DNA from: Adiantum capillus-veneris
Lineage: Eukaryota > Streptophyta > Polypodiopsida > Polypodiales > Pteridaceae
Length of the DNA: 64,000 nt
Direction of reading: 5' to 3'
Assembly: GCA_014529385.2 (NCBI GenBank)
Contig: CM043951.1
Span: forward strand, 111,373,469 to 111,437,468
Each line of letters opens with the position of its first letter. Position 1 is the stretch's first letter. The notes under the pieces were generated by a model. That model did no database searches. It saw nothing but the letters and a program-made list of their open reading frames with translations, and was not told the DNA's origin. A program made the translations under genes and the position numbers. Of this stretch, positions 8,990-21,162 are shown piece by piece.

Positions 8990-10280
8990 GTCTCCTCATC
9001 TACATGTACACTTCTATAGGCCTGGACTCCTCCATTTTGCCTTTACCCAACACATCCATTTTCATTTCTAACTGCTCCTCAAATACATAATTTACATCTT
9101 CATCCACATGCAAGAGATCAAAATCCTCATACCTTGAGCGGGATGAATGGGTTCCCCAAGTTGTATTTTCACCCATATAAGTGCTATCATCTACTTCCAC
9201 ATATTCTTGTGTCCTGCGATCTGCGATTTCCTTTGCCATTAGGAAAAATATGAACCCCAAAAGGGCCTTATAAGAGAAACCAATCAGATTTTAGACAACA
9301 ATAGGACAGAGATGGGGGGCATGGATAGACAATGCAATCCAAATGCACTATTCTTTGACAAACTTGAAGTTAAAATGCTCAACTTATGACTATCTAAAAA
9401 ATGCAAAAATATCCAAAAGCATCTTCGACACAAAAGGGACCTTTTGGGGTTCTTTTCTAATGTCTCATCGCTTCAACATCATTTTTAAACCTCACTTTTT
9501 GATCTCTAGCACACATCAAAGGAGGTTGACCAACCATATGTGGATTTTCCTGTGCATCTTCTATCCAATCTAGAACTATATTCTCTTCTTTCACAACTAG
9601 AGCCACCCTAATTGGCATCTTGGGCATATAAACCACTCCATATCTTTGCAACCATAAAGCCATCAATTCCTCTTGCACCGGCACGTTCCTTTGAACTAAC
9701 CATGGCTTTACTTACACAGTATATCGATCGGCATTAGCATCACTATATTTGACAAACATTTCCTAGATTTTTGGTTCTTCAAAATCTTCTTAGTTTGACC
9801 TCTTGTGAAATTAAACGCTTTTGCATACATCACAGACCCATCCGCTTTAACTTTATCCCAAAAATCCTCATGCATGCAATCCATAAACTTGCTCAATTGC
9901 AAAAATCAGTTTTTTTTCAACAATTACCTCCATGACTTGACCCCAAACAGCCTCAAATTTTTTCTCGAATGCTCAAGAATCTCCATCCAATCTTTGCTTC
10001 AGACCATCAAGTTTTTGCTTTACTTCAGGTAGCTACACATCTGACATGTATTGGCATCACAAGTCCGCTTCCAAAGTCATCAAATTTTCCTTTTCTTCAT
10101 CTCGCAATCCGTCATACCATCTTTTAGCTTTGCCACGAATAGAGAGCGAAAAAACTTGAACCGCCCTTCTTCTCTTGACAACCTAATTTCTAGCACAAGC
10201 AGATCATAATCTTGAAACCACATCTTCCATTCACTGAAAATGGGATAACCTAACGATGCCATCTTTAGCAACACCTACTC
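8990..10280 (-). pseudogene. Decayed retroelement-like coding region (minus strand)
   Basis: Successive minus-strand fragments in order: MWFQDYDLLVLEIRLSREEG (about 10274-10080), FWDKVKADGSVMYAKAFNF (9902-9708), VQEELMALWLQRYGVVYMP and IRVALVVKEENIVLDWIEDA (9684-9457), and an acidic YEDFDLLHVDEDVNYVFEE part (9260-9000). Together they read like one protein broken by stops and frameshifts. The charged, helical character and position between the R2 repeats suggest a gag-type or accessory retroelement ORF. No catalytic motif is seen, so this is inference. Confidence 0.4.
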
Positions 10281-11084
10281 TTCAAAAACTACACTTCTAT
10301 GTAACATTTAATGGCCTAGAATCTTATTTGTAGCGGAAATTAGCATGAACATAGTGGGCATTTCATTAGAATAGATTCCTAATGATAATTACAAGAGTGC
10401 TTGGGTGGAGAGAGCAACAAAAAGCATAACACCTAGTTAGATAGCATCGACAATACTTTCAAAAGAGAGAGCAATTAAACTATTGACAACAGTTGAGGAC
10501 CGGATTTGCATGGAGCCGGTCCCCCCTCCAAAAGGCTTTGTATTATGGTTTCTCCCATCAAGAGAGACATTGTACAATACAATTCTTTGTGTTCCTTCAA
10601 GACTAGCTAGTGCAATGAAGATGGAAGCTTCATACACCAAGCAAAACACTTAATCAAACACAACTTGAATTATCCCCGTTCTCAGACCCAAGAACTCACA
10701 CACCTTCGAAGATGGTGAGAGCTAGCAGGGTATGAGAGTAGATTGAGAGGAAAAAGAAGTATCTTACGAGAAAGAAGTACATCTCCTCACATAATCACTC
10801 ATATTAGCATAGCTTAGCTTAGTAATTAGCTTGGTAGAGAAGATGAGCATGCATTGAAGCTTGGCTCTTGGTTGGATTTGCATCCACATGCCAAGAGAGT
10901 GTTGATGTAGGCTTCTATCTCACAAGCTTGGAGTAGGTGATGAGCTCTCCATTAAAGCTTGGGAGGAGATAGAGTGTTTTTTTTTTCACACATGGTCAAG
11001 TGTGAGAGTGTGAGAGTGAATGCCCAGCAAAAATCAGCCCCCCCCTCTCTCTTGGGCGAGCCCTAGCTGCTAAGTTAGGCTGGC
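10281..11084. other. No gene recognised
   Basis: No supported coding region; probably decayed mobile DNA. Confidence 0.4.
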
Positions 11085-11475
11085 TTTTTCCTCATTGGAC
11101 CTCCCCAGGTCAAGCCAATAGGAATTAAGCAGCATAAGTGATAGCCTTCTGACATGTGTCCCCCTTTCCCCTTTTGTGAGAGCTTTAGATAATTAAATAA
11201 TTAAACTAAACTCTCATTGGACCCCTTTGCCTCCTGGCCAATAAGAATCAGGCAAGCCATGGGGCTTCTGAATGCTCATTGGACCCCTTGGGAGACTGCC
11301 CAATAGTCTTCTAGGACACTTAATTCTTATTGGTTTCTTTTATTAAATGTTTTTAAATTAATTAAACTAGATTTACTCTAGCTTAATTCTCATTGGTCCA
11401 CTTCAAGGGTCTTCCAATAGGAATTGGGCACACCTTGTGGACATCTGGCCTAGGGAGCTGACATGTGTCCCTCAT
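11085..11475. repeat. Degenerate repeats with paired ATTGG / CCAAT motifs
   Basis: About four imperfect units of roughly 90-130 bp each contain CTCATTGGACC, then CCAATAGGAAT or CCAATAAGAAT. Two units also have CTGACATGTGTCCC. The arrangement puts inverted CCAAT boxes close together. It may be part of an old LTR. Confidence 0.5.
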
Positions 11476-13419
11476 TCCCTTTGTGTAAAGGGAGCCTGTG
11501 TGTGTGTGTGTGGTTTTCTCTCTCATCCCCTAGCTTTGGGGCTCGCCCCCTCCCATGTAGGGATGCAGAAAGACTTTTTGGGCACACACACTAAGCATCC
11601 AATTTTCCCTAAGGTTGACCTTTGGACACAACCTTTGAATTTTGGAACCTTAGCATTTTGGAAGTCTTAATGGGCTGAACCTTAGGGTCTTTTTAGCCCG
11701 TTGTTTCACATGGATCTTTTGCAGATGGCCCCCCCTTTGGATCCCTATTTTCCCTCCTTTGGATCCCTACTGTGGCCGGTCTGCTAACTTAACCAATATT
11801 CTAGCTTTTTCTCCCTTGGCACTTCCCCACATTAAATGATCAGTTTAATATGAGAAAATCATTTAGGAGAATTAGATATTGATTATTATGACATCTAGAA
11901 GCTCAAAAACCACAACTTCACCTTCAATCTAGAGCAATCAGCATACTCCTCCGTGGGGCCATCAGAAGATGGAGAGGGGGAATGGGAACACACCAAATAA
12001 TAGAAATAGATGCCTCTCTATAGCATAGGGCAATCAGAAAACGCCTAACCACTAGATATCACCATCAGAATTGCACACATCTACAAGCAAATCACCAATT
12101 TCATGCATACCAATGCACACACTCTTTTCACAATTGACAAATAGCATTCACCCCAATTTCTCCCACTTCTAGCACTTTCACAACACATCACCTCTCTCTA
12201 TTTCTCTCTCACACACACAAATGACCGGGGTGGGGGGGGGGGGCCGCAAATCACTCACGTAGAAACACCACAAACGTTTGAGCAAAGCAAAGAAGTGAAG
12301 GGGGGAAAGGGGGAAGAGTTTGTACAAATTTGGCAATGATTTACTTGGTTTTTGACAAAAACACCATGTATAACTGCGCACCATGCAATCCATCAACACA
12401 TGCATTGACGAGCACAAAAGTTTCTCTAGCATCCCTCATTGGATTTCCTTCTGTGTATAGCTTCCTACTCATTAAAGAGCCGATGAAACAAATCCATCCT
12501 TTTGCTAGAACATCCACAAAAATACCCCCGAAAAAATGCAAAAAATTGGGAGTGTGCCCTTCTATTTCCAACCTTCTTTTCTATTTTAAGCTCACTTTGC
12601 ATGTGAATCACTCCCTTCTATTCTCGGTTGCCTTGGAGCATAATGTATGTGTTGTACCTCCTTGAGGGTTGTCACGCCGTCATGACATTGGATGTGAGTC
12701 CTCTCTTCTCTACCAAAAGGGGGAGCTCTATGGCCCTCATGTGAATCCCGCCTGCATAGGCATGCCATGTCATCATCAAAGCATGTTGTTGGTGTTGGCC
12801 TAGCTCTTCTAAAACATCCACCATCTACCACTGGATGTCATAGCAGCACAAGAACAACACCCAACGCCGCTCATGGAACACAAGCCATAGCCCACGCTCC
12901 AAGGGAGAGTTCTCTCTCTCGAAGTCTCCTCGTTTTCCACACAATAGGATAATTCCATGGCCAATATACCCTCCACTCTTGCTTTAGTGGTTTGTGTATG
13001 GGACTATACTGCAAGTAACATGGTGGCTTTAGAATCACCCCCTCTCAAAATTTTCAAATTTCCCTAACTCAATGCAGAAAAACTTGCTTTGTCCCCTCCC
13101 TTTGAGTGGCTCTAGTTCAATGCTCATTGGACCAATAAGAATTTTGCAAAATCCTACTAAGGTCCCATATTGCTAGCTCCGATCCCCACCAATGTCTCTT
13201 CATTGTGACCTCACCAAGATCGCAAATTTAGCCTGCCAAAACTAACACCACCTTGTCGATAAACTGACGTCGATTTCAATCTGGGATATCTCTGCGATAT
13301 GGACTCTGATTGATGTGCCGAAAACTCCTATAGACTTCACATACGGCATTTCTCTCATACAAACCCTTGTCCGGATGCAAAAAGCCCAAAAGGCACACTA
13401 AGTGACACGGTCAAACCGG
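11476..13419. other. No gene recognised; simple-sequence tracts
   Basis: No supported gene. Contains a short GT tract (about 11497-11512), a CTCTCACACACA tract and a run of 12 G at 12232-12243. Short ORFs on both strands overlap one another and lack motifs. Confidence 0.4.
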
Positions 13420-13880
13420 CACATAACTAAACCTTGGTGAAACTTCAACAGCTCATATCTTGGCCGTTTGAACTTTGATTGCCAATGAAAAAAGACCAAC
13501 GTGCATTGTAAGATGATCACTTCATTCCCATGCACTCTCTTTATCTTTGATCCATCATCTGCAATTGTCCAATATCTGGAATGAATCTACATATCACTTT
13601 GAACTTGAAACCACCATAAATTTCACTCTAGAGCTCCGTTTGAGGAGGCATCTAGACCAACCTATAGACTACATGACCTTCCACTCTTCAACCATCATCT
13701 TCTGAAAGGCACCCTAGCAGAGCATTTTGGCCCTAGAAATTGTAGAAAGCATACATATATGTTGCTCCTTGCTTTCTCTTGACCTTAAAATTTCTCAATA
13801 ACTTTGGAATGCCCTTGAAAGCCCACATAACCCTGCATTGCACTCCTTGTAACATCGACCAACTTTAGTTGCACCAACAT
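13420..13880 (+). repeat. Diverged repeat R2, copy b
   Basis: Second copy of the repeat at 7670-8165, same orientation, about 5.7 kb away. See R2a for shared blocks. Confidence 0.6.
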
Positions 13881-14160
13881 CTCAAGATTGTAGAGACCAG
13901 TCTTGTTGTCAAGCTAGCACCACGGTATTATGACCCATTTAAAATCACTAATTTTATTAATTCTATTTATTTTTTATTGTCTCTCCTTGACTCTTGGAAA
14001 ATTCAAAACACATTTTATATATGTATTCATCCTCCTTTCAAAGGTTCTCTATTATCACTCCCTATAATTGATGATCCACCTTTCTTAGAAAAAGATTTTG
14101 AAATCCTTGTATCTCATACCATTAAGACGTGGCATCAGCCTTTACTATATCTTTGAAGAT
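13869..14160 (+). pseudogene. Ty3/gypsy integrase C-terminal remnant
   Basis: The frame contains LAPRYYDPFKITNFIN, SLLDSWKIQNTFYI and IIDDPPF. This order fits the GPF/Y-type C-terminal domain of Ty3/gypsy integrases (KLAPRYYGPF, then a W/SKIHNTFHIS motif). It starts inside or right after repeat R2b, so an old gypsy end abuts another repeat. Only the C-terminal domain is present and no catalytic core is seen. Confidence 0.65.
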
Positions 14161-14299
14161 AAATCTATCGATGCCCATAGATCATGCATTATATGTCCAT
14201 AATACTCTCAAGAGCACCAAGAAACCCATTGGAATTAGCTATTTAGGATCCCTATCTAGGTCCTAGCCAGAATAGCATACCCTCGAGGGTGCACTTTTG

Positions 14300-15210
14300 C
14301 AAAACTATTCATATAATGTGCGTTCAAAAGGAAATTAGGAAAACCCCTTTACTTACATGCTTAAGGTAATAAAATGACCCCTTTTTCTTAAAAAACTTAC
14401 GGATTTTTCTCTAAGGTCAATTTAAAATCTCCTTCTACTAACATAATCTTGTTCAAATCTAAAAGAATTTAAAAATTTTGTCGATTAAAAAACCCACTGA
14501 TTTGAACTCACGTGGTAATTTACATGTCTAAAAGGTGAACCCCCTTAGAGCATACCATGCAGCGGGCATGGCAGACAACCTACCTGTGCCTCGGTTCATA
14601 ATGCATGGCTGGTAGTACGCATAAAGAATGAAGATCAATAAAATGAATAGGAGGAGTCAACACCTCTTATCAGAGATCTAAAGGAAATATTGTTCAACAA
14701 CCTCCAACAAAAAGTGATGAGGAAAGCAATGAGTGTCGCATGGATGACCATGAGGATTAGCCCTCCGAGGAAAGTGCTACTAACAGAGAAACAAAAGAAG
14801 AATAGAAAAGAGTGACCAAAGGCAAGAGAACAATGGACAAAGGCCAGCCAAAGGCATGCTAGGGCCCCCACCTATGATGATTAAGGAATCGACACAATGG
14901 ACTGCTTGTCTCTAAACAAAAATAGAAGCATTTGACATAAAAAGTGGGCTAAGAGGGGGTACGGCCCCGATCACTGTTCAATACCCCCCTATATAACGTG
15001 CCTTTGAGAGGTATTAAAAAAACCCCTCTTTAACATGTCTGAATGAATAAAATGACCCCTTAGCTTATGATTTTTTTTCCAAAATTGAATATAAAAACCC
15101 CTTATTTTAATGTATCTTTGTTGAATTGCCTAAAGCTTTTGAATTTTAAAACCCCTCCTATCAAACTCACGTTATACATTAACATGTTTACATAGTGCAC
15201 CCCCCGAGAA
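14300..15210 (+). repeat. Diverged direct repeat pair R3 (14300-14555 and 14985-15210)
   Basis: Both copies contain, in order, an ATGCTTAAGG / ATGTCTGAATG block, AATAAAATGACCCC, CCTTCT or CCCCTT, TTGAATTTTAAAA-type, AACTCACGT and a purine/C-rich end. They are about 230-250 bp, same orientation and 680 bp apart. They could be short LTRs or a segmental duplication. Confidence 0.5.
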
Positions 15211-15338
15211 GAGGGGATTTTGAGAAAATTTGGCAACTAAACCTTGGAAATCTAAACACAAAGAATCCTTTATACACAAAGGATATGGATGCATTAGTAG
15301 AGGTAGAGCCGATCTATTGAGAAGGAGATTAGGAGAGG

Positions 15339-16030
15339 GTGAAAGAGGATACAGAAAAACATGCCAAGAAAGACAAATCAATAGGCACACTTGAGGTACC
15401 AAAAACTCTACAAACCACACACAGCAAGCTATCTCCCATCCATGAAGAAACAAAAGAAATGACTCAAGAAGCTACGTCACCAACACCCCAGCTGGAGTCA
15501 CCTCACCAAAAGACATCCAACTAGTAGATGAAATTGGATAACCAGTGCTGACAAAGCTAGGCACTAAGGAAGGAAAGAAATAGGAAAAGATGATGCACAG
15601 CCAGGTGAGAAACAAGAGCATGTCAAAAAAAAAAGAGGATCAAGAAGATCAAGGGGATTCTACACCAAAAGACACCACATCGGCTAAAACAAAACAAACA
15701 AAGAAATAACAAGAGGATCATTTTGAGGAATCTAGCACCTCTTAGAATACGAACATACAAGAGATTGAAGAGTACGACCAACATGCACACCTTATAGTGG
15801 AGAAGATTAAGTCTTCGCTATATACAAGAGAAACCAGAATCAAGAAAGTGGATGCAATCGACCTACATCTCACTGCTAGAATAGATATTGTGGATGCCTT
15901 TATGAATGAGTACAACACTCTTTACAAGATTTTACAAACAAAAATCCTCACTCTACAAGAAGCTCATACTAAGCAGTTAGCTGAACTCAAGGAGATGACC
16001 ACACTGGTGGAACACTCTGCAGGAGTCTAG
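15339..16030 (+). pseudogene. Lys/Glu-rich coiled-coil coding remnant
   Basis: Two open stretches, 15339-15524 (Lys/Thr/Ser/Pro-rich) and 15797-16030 (YNTLYKILQTKILTLQEAHT, AELKEMTTL), read as charged and helical. They are separated by stops. They may be an old gag-like or other coiled-coil protein; no family assignment. Confidence 0.35.
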
Positions 16031-16249
16031 TATGCCTACCAAGAAATGGAAAGTATAACAAATACTTGGATACTGAGCTAAAGATGGAGCAAATGCATGG
16101 CTCAAAAAGGTATCTTTCACTGACACCATTTTTTTTTTGAATCTTCTCGCGATCCTTATTTCCCTTCTTTTCCCACCCCTCTTCGTGTACCCTCCTCTTC
16201 TGTCCTCTTCTCTCGTCTTTCTATTGTCTTATCTTCACTCTCAGTAGCT

Positions 16250-17312
16250 CTGCATCCTACTGTCCTTAAGCAATGGAGACCACCCAATTCAAATACCCTA
16301 GCACATCCATTGAATCTATCACTACTTATGCCACAGTAGATGAGAACAAGCAATGGATTCCAATATATACAACCAAGGGAAGTTGGATTATAATGCAAGA
16401 AAGCATAAAAATAAAAGCCTCATCCAAGAACCCATTCTTGTTATGCCAGAAAGAGAGAGTGAAAGACTTTTGACCTGTTTGAGCAAGAAGATAGTGAAAG
16501 AGTTTTCTGTGAAGCATGATTACATGCATAAGGAGCTTCACCTATAATCAAAAATCTGAAATATTATTCTCCATAGAGGTAACTAAAAGTTTCACACTTC
16601 TCTTCTTGTTTTTGGTTGGTTCTCTTCTTGTTTCTCAAATGTATGCATTAGATTTTTATAATTTTGGTTTGTGGTTCTCTACTATGCTCATTACAAACCT
16701 GTATCCTTCAAGCATAGAGAAATGGCAACCAATGGAGTGTGTCATAGATATTTTAGATGTCTGGCATGGATCCATTTTTGAAGAGATTTACAAAATATTA
16801 ACACATATTTATTTGGCAAAAAAATGTATATTCTTTATGTCCCACCCAAATCTATGAAGGATTGGGGCACTTTCACCAAGGTTGCACTGCCTAGTTTCAT
16901 AACCTAAGTGGTCATTGCAAGCTTAACAAGTGAAAGCTATAGGTGCAAGATCTTTTATGAGATCCAAAAATGACTAAAGGAAAACCTTGAAAGCAAGCTA
17001 TGTAGAGTTTAAATGTTCATGACCATCATTGCCTTTGTGGATGTCTTTGCAAAGCTTGATGTGAAAGTCTCTAGATCAATGATGTCAGTTAACTACTTAG
17101 ACAATGAAGATGTATTAGGATTTGTGGATGAGGATTATAGTAAAAAAAAAGTGAATGGGGTGCTTTGCAAAGTGAAATCTAGCTCCTCCACCTTTCTAGG
17201 TCAAACTAGCTCTATGTGCAAATATGATGCATCAACTTTGCATGGTCAGATGTTGTCAAAATTGGGTTTTTATATCATGGTTAGTTGCTTGTTGGACTTA
17301 TTTTATGCATGA
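16250..17312 (+). pseudogene. Unknown multi-exon gene, copy gamma (decayed)
   Basis: Homologous to alpha and beta. First block: QWIPIYTTKGSWIIMQ, equivalent to alpha AWIPPSRITIGSWVLLQ, then after a frameshift LSKKIVKEFSVKHDYMHKEL. After the conserved intron position: LYPSSIEKWQPMECVIDIL, DVWHGSIFEEIYK, and a block starting at 17013 with FVDVFAKLDVKVSRSMMS and LDNEDVLGFVDE. The alpha exon-3 equivalent was not found downstream. Stops and one frameshift make it a pseudogene. A pyrimidine-rich TTCTTTTCCC stretch precedes the first Met at 16273. Confidence 0.58.
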
Positions 17313-18064
17313 AAATATCATGTCTTAAGAGTCATGTGTGTGGACTCTGATTGAATGTAGGGGATATGTCAAACTCCAAGTGTGGGAGTTGGTTCAATGT
17401 GAATATGATTTGTGGCTAAGGGCTGAGATTCCCTCATGGATTATGGCTGTGATTTTATGGTGTAAGCCAGTGTGGCTCTTGTTTTTTTCTTTGGATATGG
17501 TTCTGCTGCAAGAGTTTTTGCAGCCATGTTATGTTCTAAAGTGGTTATGTAGTTTATGGTTTTGGGATTAGATCATGAAGTGATATGCATGGTTTATGGT
17601 AGAAGTGTAAGGGTAGAGATGTTTATGTATATGTAAGGTGCTATTGTGATTGGACTTATGTGTTATGTTTCTCATGGCAGTGTGGCTACAAGACTAGGAT
17701 TACCTATATTGCTTAGCCTTAAACAAAAGTTCTAGGTCTTCTTTTTGTTAGGCTCATCTACATGGTTAGTGTGTCAGAAGTTGAATGACCTACACATCTG
17801 ACGCGTCGAGGATTTTTCCATGGATTTTCCTAAACACTCGGTGTTGGGAATCGAAAAGGCGTGGCACCTAAACTAATATGGTTGGTGTTGATACCCTACC
17901 ACCTACTCATACTTGGGATCCTTTCAGAGCTTGAGTTCATGGAGAGAGGCAAAGTGGCATCAGTTTATGTCTAGCTCAGGTAGGATGGAGGTGTTCTAGC
18001 TCGCTTCAGGCAAAGTCAAATTCTCTCTATCCGTAGTAGAGTGGACGTGGATGGGCGGGTTCGT
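17313..18064. other. No gene recognised
   Basis: Gene-free flank of element E0. No target-site duplication of E0 could be matched here. Confidence 0.4.
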
Positions 18065-18324
18065 TGCTCTGCTAGTTATTTTGTCATAAACTTTCAAGAT
18101 GTTATATTATATCCAAATTTTGTCATTGCATTAATATATGGTTTCTTGTTTCATTTAGATGGGGCATTTAAATATTCTCTGTTGTTTCTATGAACTCTAT
18201 TTCACCCCCAACTATATTTTCTCTCTCTTTTCCCGCAATGCGGTGTACACATATATTCACCCTCCACAATGTTATATTTTCCTTGAGTATGATTTTATTC
18301 ATAGCACCCATTCAAGGGTAGCAG
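18065..18324 (+). repeat. E0 5' LTR, left part
   Basis: Matches 44826-45085 of the 3' LTR, for example TTATTTTGTCATAAACTTTC and TGTACACATATATTCACCC. It is interrupted at AGCAG (18320-18324), the target site of E1; the rest resumes at 39992. Confidence 0.85.
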
Positions 18325-20583
18325 TGTCGTGTAGCTCCGCTGCCATGAAGAGAAAAAGAGCAGAGAAATGCAATCTAAGCTTCTTTGAAGGCTACACATT
18401 GAATGGCCAGTGATCAGGTCTTGTTAATAGGCGAACTTTAATTATTAATGTATGCCAGATGCAGCTCAAAAGGTCCAATTGATACGGTATCTTAATGATG
18501 CTAAAAATGACCATGCTTGAAGTGAACGCAGATGGGAGTTTATGGTCTAGAACTTTAGTGCTTGAAGTGCTCTACTGGCCTGTCTTTATGGCTCATTGAT
18601 TGGAGCTACGGTGAAGAAATTATGGCAGTTTGAAGTTTGAGTCGATTGCAGATCCATACCGGATTGGGCAACTGCACTTAAGGGAAAAAATTGAAACAAA
18701 TGCATGGGCTTGAAGTGCTCGTTTTGTGGAGCGCGTCAGTCTTTTCAGATCAGTGATCGGAGTCCCGGTCGCCAAGATATTGGCTGATAAAGATTCACCA
18801 GGGGCCGGTTCCATACCACTCCAGTCCGTTCGATCGGTGTCCCATTTTGGAATTTTGAGCAGCAATGAGGGTTTTGAACACAGTATAATAAGTGCTCGAA
18901 GTAACTGTGCTTTGGTTGAGATGTAAGCTGGATGTGATGCACTTGAGAGAGCACAATAAATGCTTAAGTGGAATCTTTTTTAAGGTCGTCTCTTGATATA
19001 GACAACAGATTTCATCAGGACGTTGCTCGACAGGGGCTGCTAGGGAAAGATGATATGCTTAGCAATGCCTTGCCCCGATATTGTAATAGAGTGGTGCCTT
19101 TACAGAATCCGGCCGCCAAAAGCCGCCCAACTTAACCCATGAAGGCCGCCTAATTGTTTTGTTTCGCAATGCTTGGGCTGCTATGCATGCCAATTGTGAT
19201 GCCCCTAAATGGTGCCCAAGCGGAAGTGTATGCCAAATGTGGTGCCCTACAAGGCAATAAGCCGGCCACCCAAGAAACATAACAAAGGCCGCCCATCCAA
19301 TTTGAAAATTATATTGGCGGCCCAAATAAATTAAGCTCTTTTGTGTGTGAAGATAAAGCCTAATGGAAAGCAAACAGCAGGCAGATAGGGCACAATCAAA
19401 AGGCAAAGGCGAGCTTGCGCAGGGCAAGGAAGCTCTCGGTTGATGTCCGCCATGTGACGAAAACTTCTTAGCTCGCCATGGCGCAGATATTCGGCACCAT
19501 TTCCGCTGGATTCCGTGCAGGTCTGAGTCCGCCATGCCACATCATTAGGAGGTGTTTTTTACGCCTCCCTAGCAATGACGGCGCCTTCATTGCTAAGGGA
19601 GGTAGGGAGTTAGAATTAGACGGCTTTTTTGCATGGGAGGGGCATTCAAAGCATAACGAAGGGAGAGAAGGAAGGAACCTCGAGCATAGCGAGCTCTCTC
19701 TCTCGAAGTGGAGGAGACGAGATGTGCTCTCTCTCTCCATCGGGCTTTTGCATGAGAGAAGCCAAGCAAAGAGGCAAAAAAGAGTTGAAGAGCAAGAAGA
19801 GGAAGAGATCCCTCTCCCTCGCTCTCATCCTCGAAGCAATCAAAAGCTTGGAGAGTCGAAGAGCCATGGTTGAAGCTTAAGAGAGCTTTGGCAAGGAGCT
19901 TGACCAAGAAGCTCTTGAAGCTTGAGCAAGCCAAGGTAAAAGGACATTCCAAGCAAGGTCGAGATAAAACAAGCAACCAAGATCGGAGCAACCAAGGCAG
20001 CTCAAGGTCGAGGCTTGAGCAAGCCGAAGCAAGAAAAGCATAAGGCAAGCAAAGGAGGCTTGACGAGGCAGGCAAAGCAAGGGTTAAAGGGTCAGTTAGC
20101 AATTGAATAGTAGGAGGAAGTTACAACTAGAGAACGGAAATTAAGCCAACGCAAAGCATATATAAAGAGAATCTGCAACAGAGTTGGTTTTTTTTGAAGC
20201 ATGATGTTTGACAAAATGAACTTACATGAGGTTTGCAAAATCTTGAAAGTAGAAGAGGCAGATAAAGCAACATAAGAAGATTTCCATTACCAACATCAGA
20301 AGTTGAGTAAGCATTTTGTTAAGTCCGGTGTCGTTAACGTCCTGGTTAATCTTGTAAACGGAAGCTTAAGCTCCTAGTTAGCAAATGATCCAGGTGACGG
20401 TGTTGTTAACAAGCCGCCTTGGCTAAGGATTAAGTTATAATCGAGTGTTAATCAATTAATTGATGATTATGGTGATTTCCAGATTGAGTTGCATCTATTG
20501 TTCTTGTTCTCTCTCTTTCACACCTCCCACAGCCACAGGCCTGGCGCCTGCCCGGCTCACGTAGCAAACACATATCCCCCGAT
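18325..20583 (+). repeat. E1 LTR A
   Basis: Starts TGTCGTGTAGCTCCGC and runs to ACACATATCCCCCGAT. The 3' boundary is set by comparison with LTR B and the AGCAG duplication. It includes the uninterrupted versions of both sites later hit in LTR B: AGACGGCTTTTT near 19618 (G1 site) and GAAGCATGATGTTTGAC near 20198 (C1 site). Confidence 0.8.
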
Positions 20584-20588
20584 ATCTT

Positions 20589-20604
20589 TGGTGAACCCGA
20601 CGCG
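20589..20604 (+). promoter_or_regulatory. E1 primer-binding site
   Basis: TGGTGAACCCGACGCG lies a few bases after LTR A. It starts with TGG, as required for priming from a tRNA CCA end. The tRNA species is not identified. Nearly identical to the G1 site at 31432-31447. Confidence 0.7.
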
Positions 20605-20629
20605 AAACGAGCCGGGGTGGGAGGTAAAG

Positions 20630-21160
20630 ATGGAGATGCCAGAACAGTGAAAGCAGTTTATTGAAGATTTGAGTGCCAATGGATTTAATAAAAATCTAAC
20701 AGTTGCAGATTTGCCAAAAATGATGGAATTAGTTTAGGGATGTCTATAGGAATCGAAAGCCGTGCAATAAAAAAGGCGGATTGCTGCTATAGAGCTAGCA
20801 CTTGATGATGTTCGAGAGCAGTACTATATTTTTCAAGGATATAATCTTGAAGGTTTTATTGCATGTTACGAAGCTAAGATGAAGAGCCAAAATGTTCCAG
20901 AAGATTGGATGATTGCAGCTTTTGAGGAGGTTGTAAACTCAAATTTTAGAAAGGAAGTTCGAGAGCTAGCAGAAGTATATCCCACACGGTGGGAGTATTT
21001 TGCAGAGGAATTTATTTACAAAAGCTCAAGGATTCTAGATCGATAAATAAAGGAGATTACTGAACGAAGTAAGGTTGTCTTCAGTAAAGGTGAAGGGAAT
21101 CAGATGCAGATGTTTATGGCAGAATATAAGAGCTTTTTGATGCGTATGCCTCTTCAGAGG
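20630..21160 (+). pseudogene. E1 gag-like remnant
   Basis: An ATG at 20630 opens a frame with several in-frame stops near the start (TGA after five codons). It then reads KRRIAAIELALDDVREQYYI, NVPEDWMIAAFEEVV, FRKEVRELAEVYPTRWEYFA and EEFIY. The WMIAAFEEVV...RKEVRELA...TRWEYFAEEF layout parallels the G1 Gag segment EMIQSFELVV...REHVREI...RNWEELKVAL...EEYF, so both belong to one gag lineage. Structural capsid role inferred; not functional now. Confidence 0.65.
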
Positions 21161-21162
21161 GG

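Noticed and set aside
12232-12243. G-quadruplex candidate (12 G run)
   Set aside because: A simple homopolymer next to other simple repeats; no separated G-tracts and possibly a sequencing-length artefact.
19593-20102. 169-residue minus-strand ORF in E1 LTR A
   Set aside because: Leu/Ser-rich antisense frame of an LTR, with no motif and not kept intact in LTR B.
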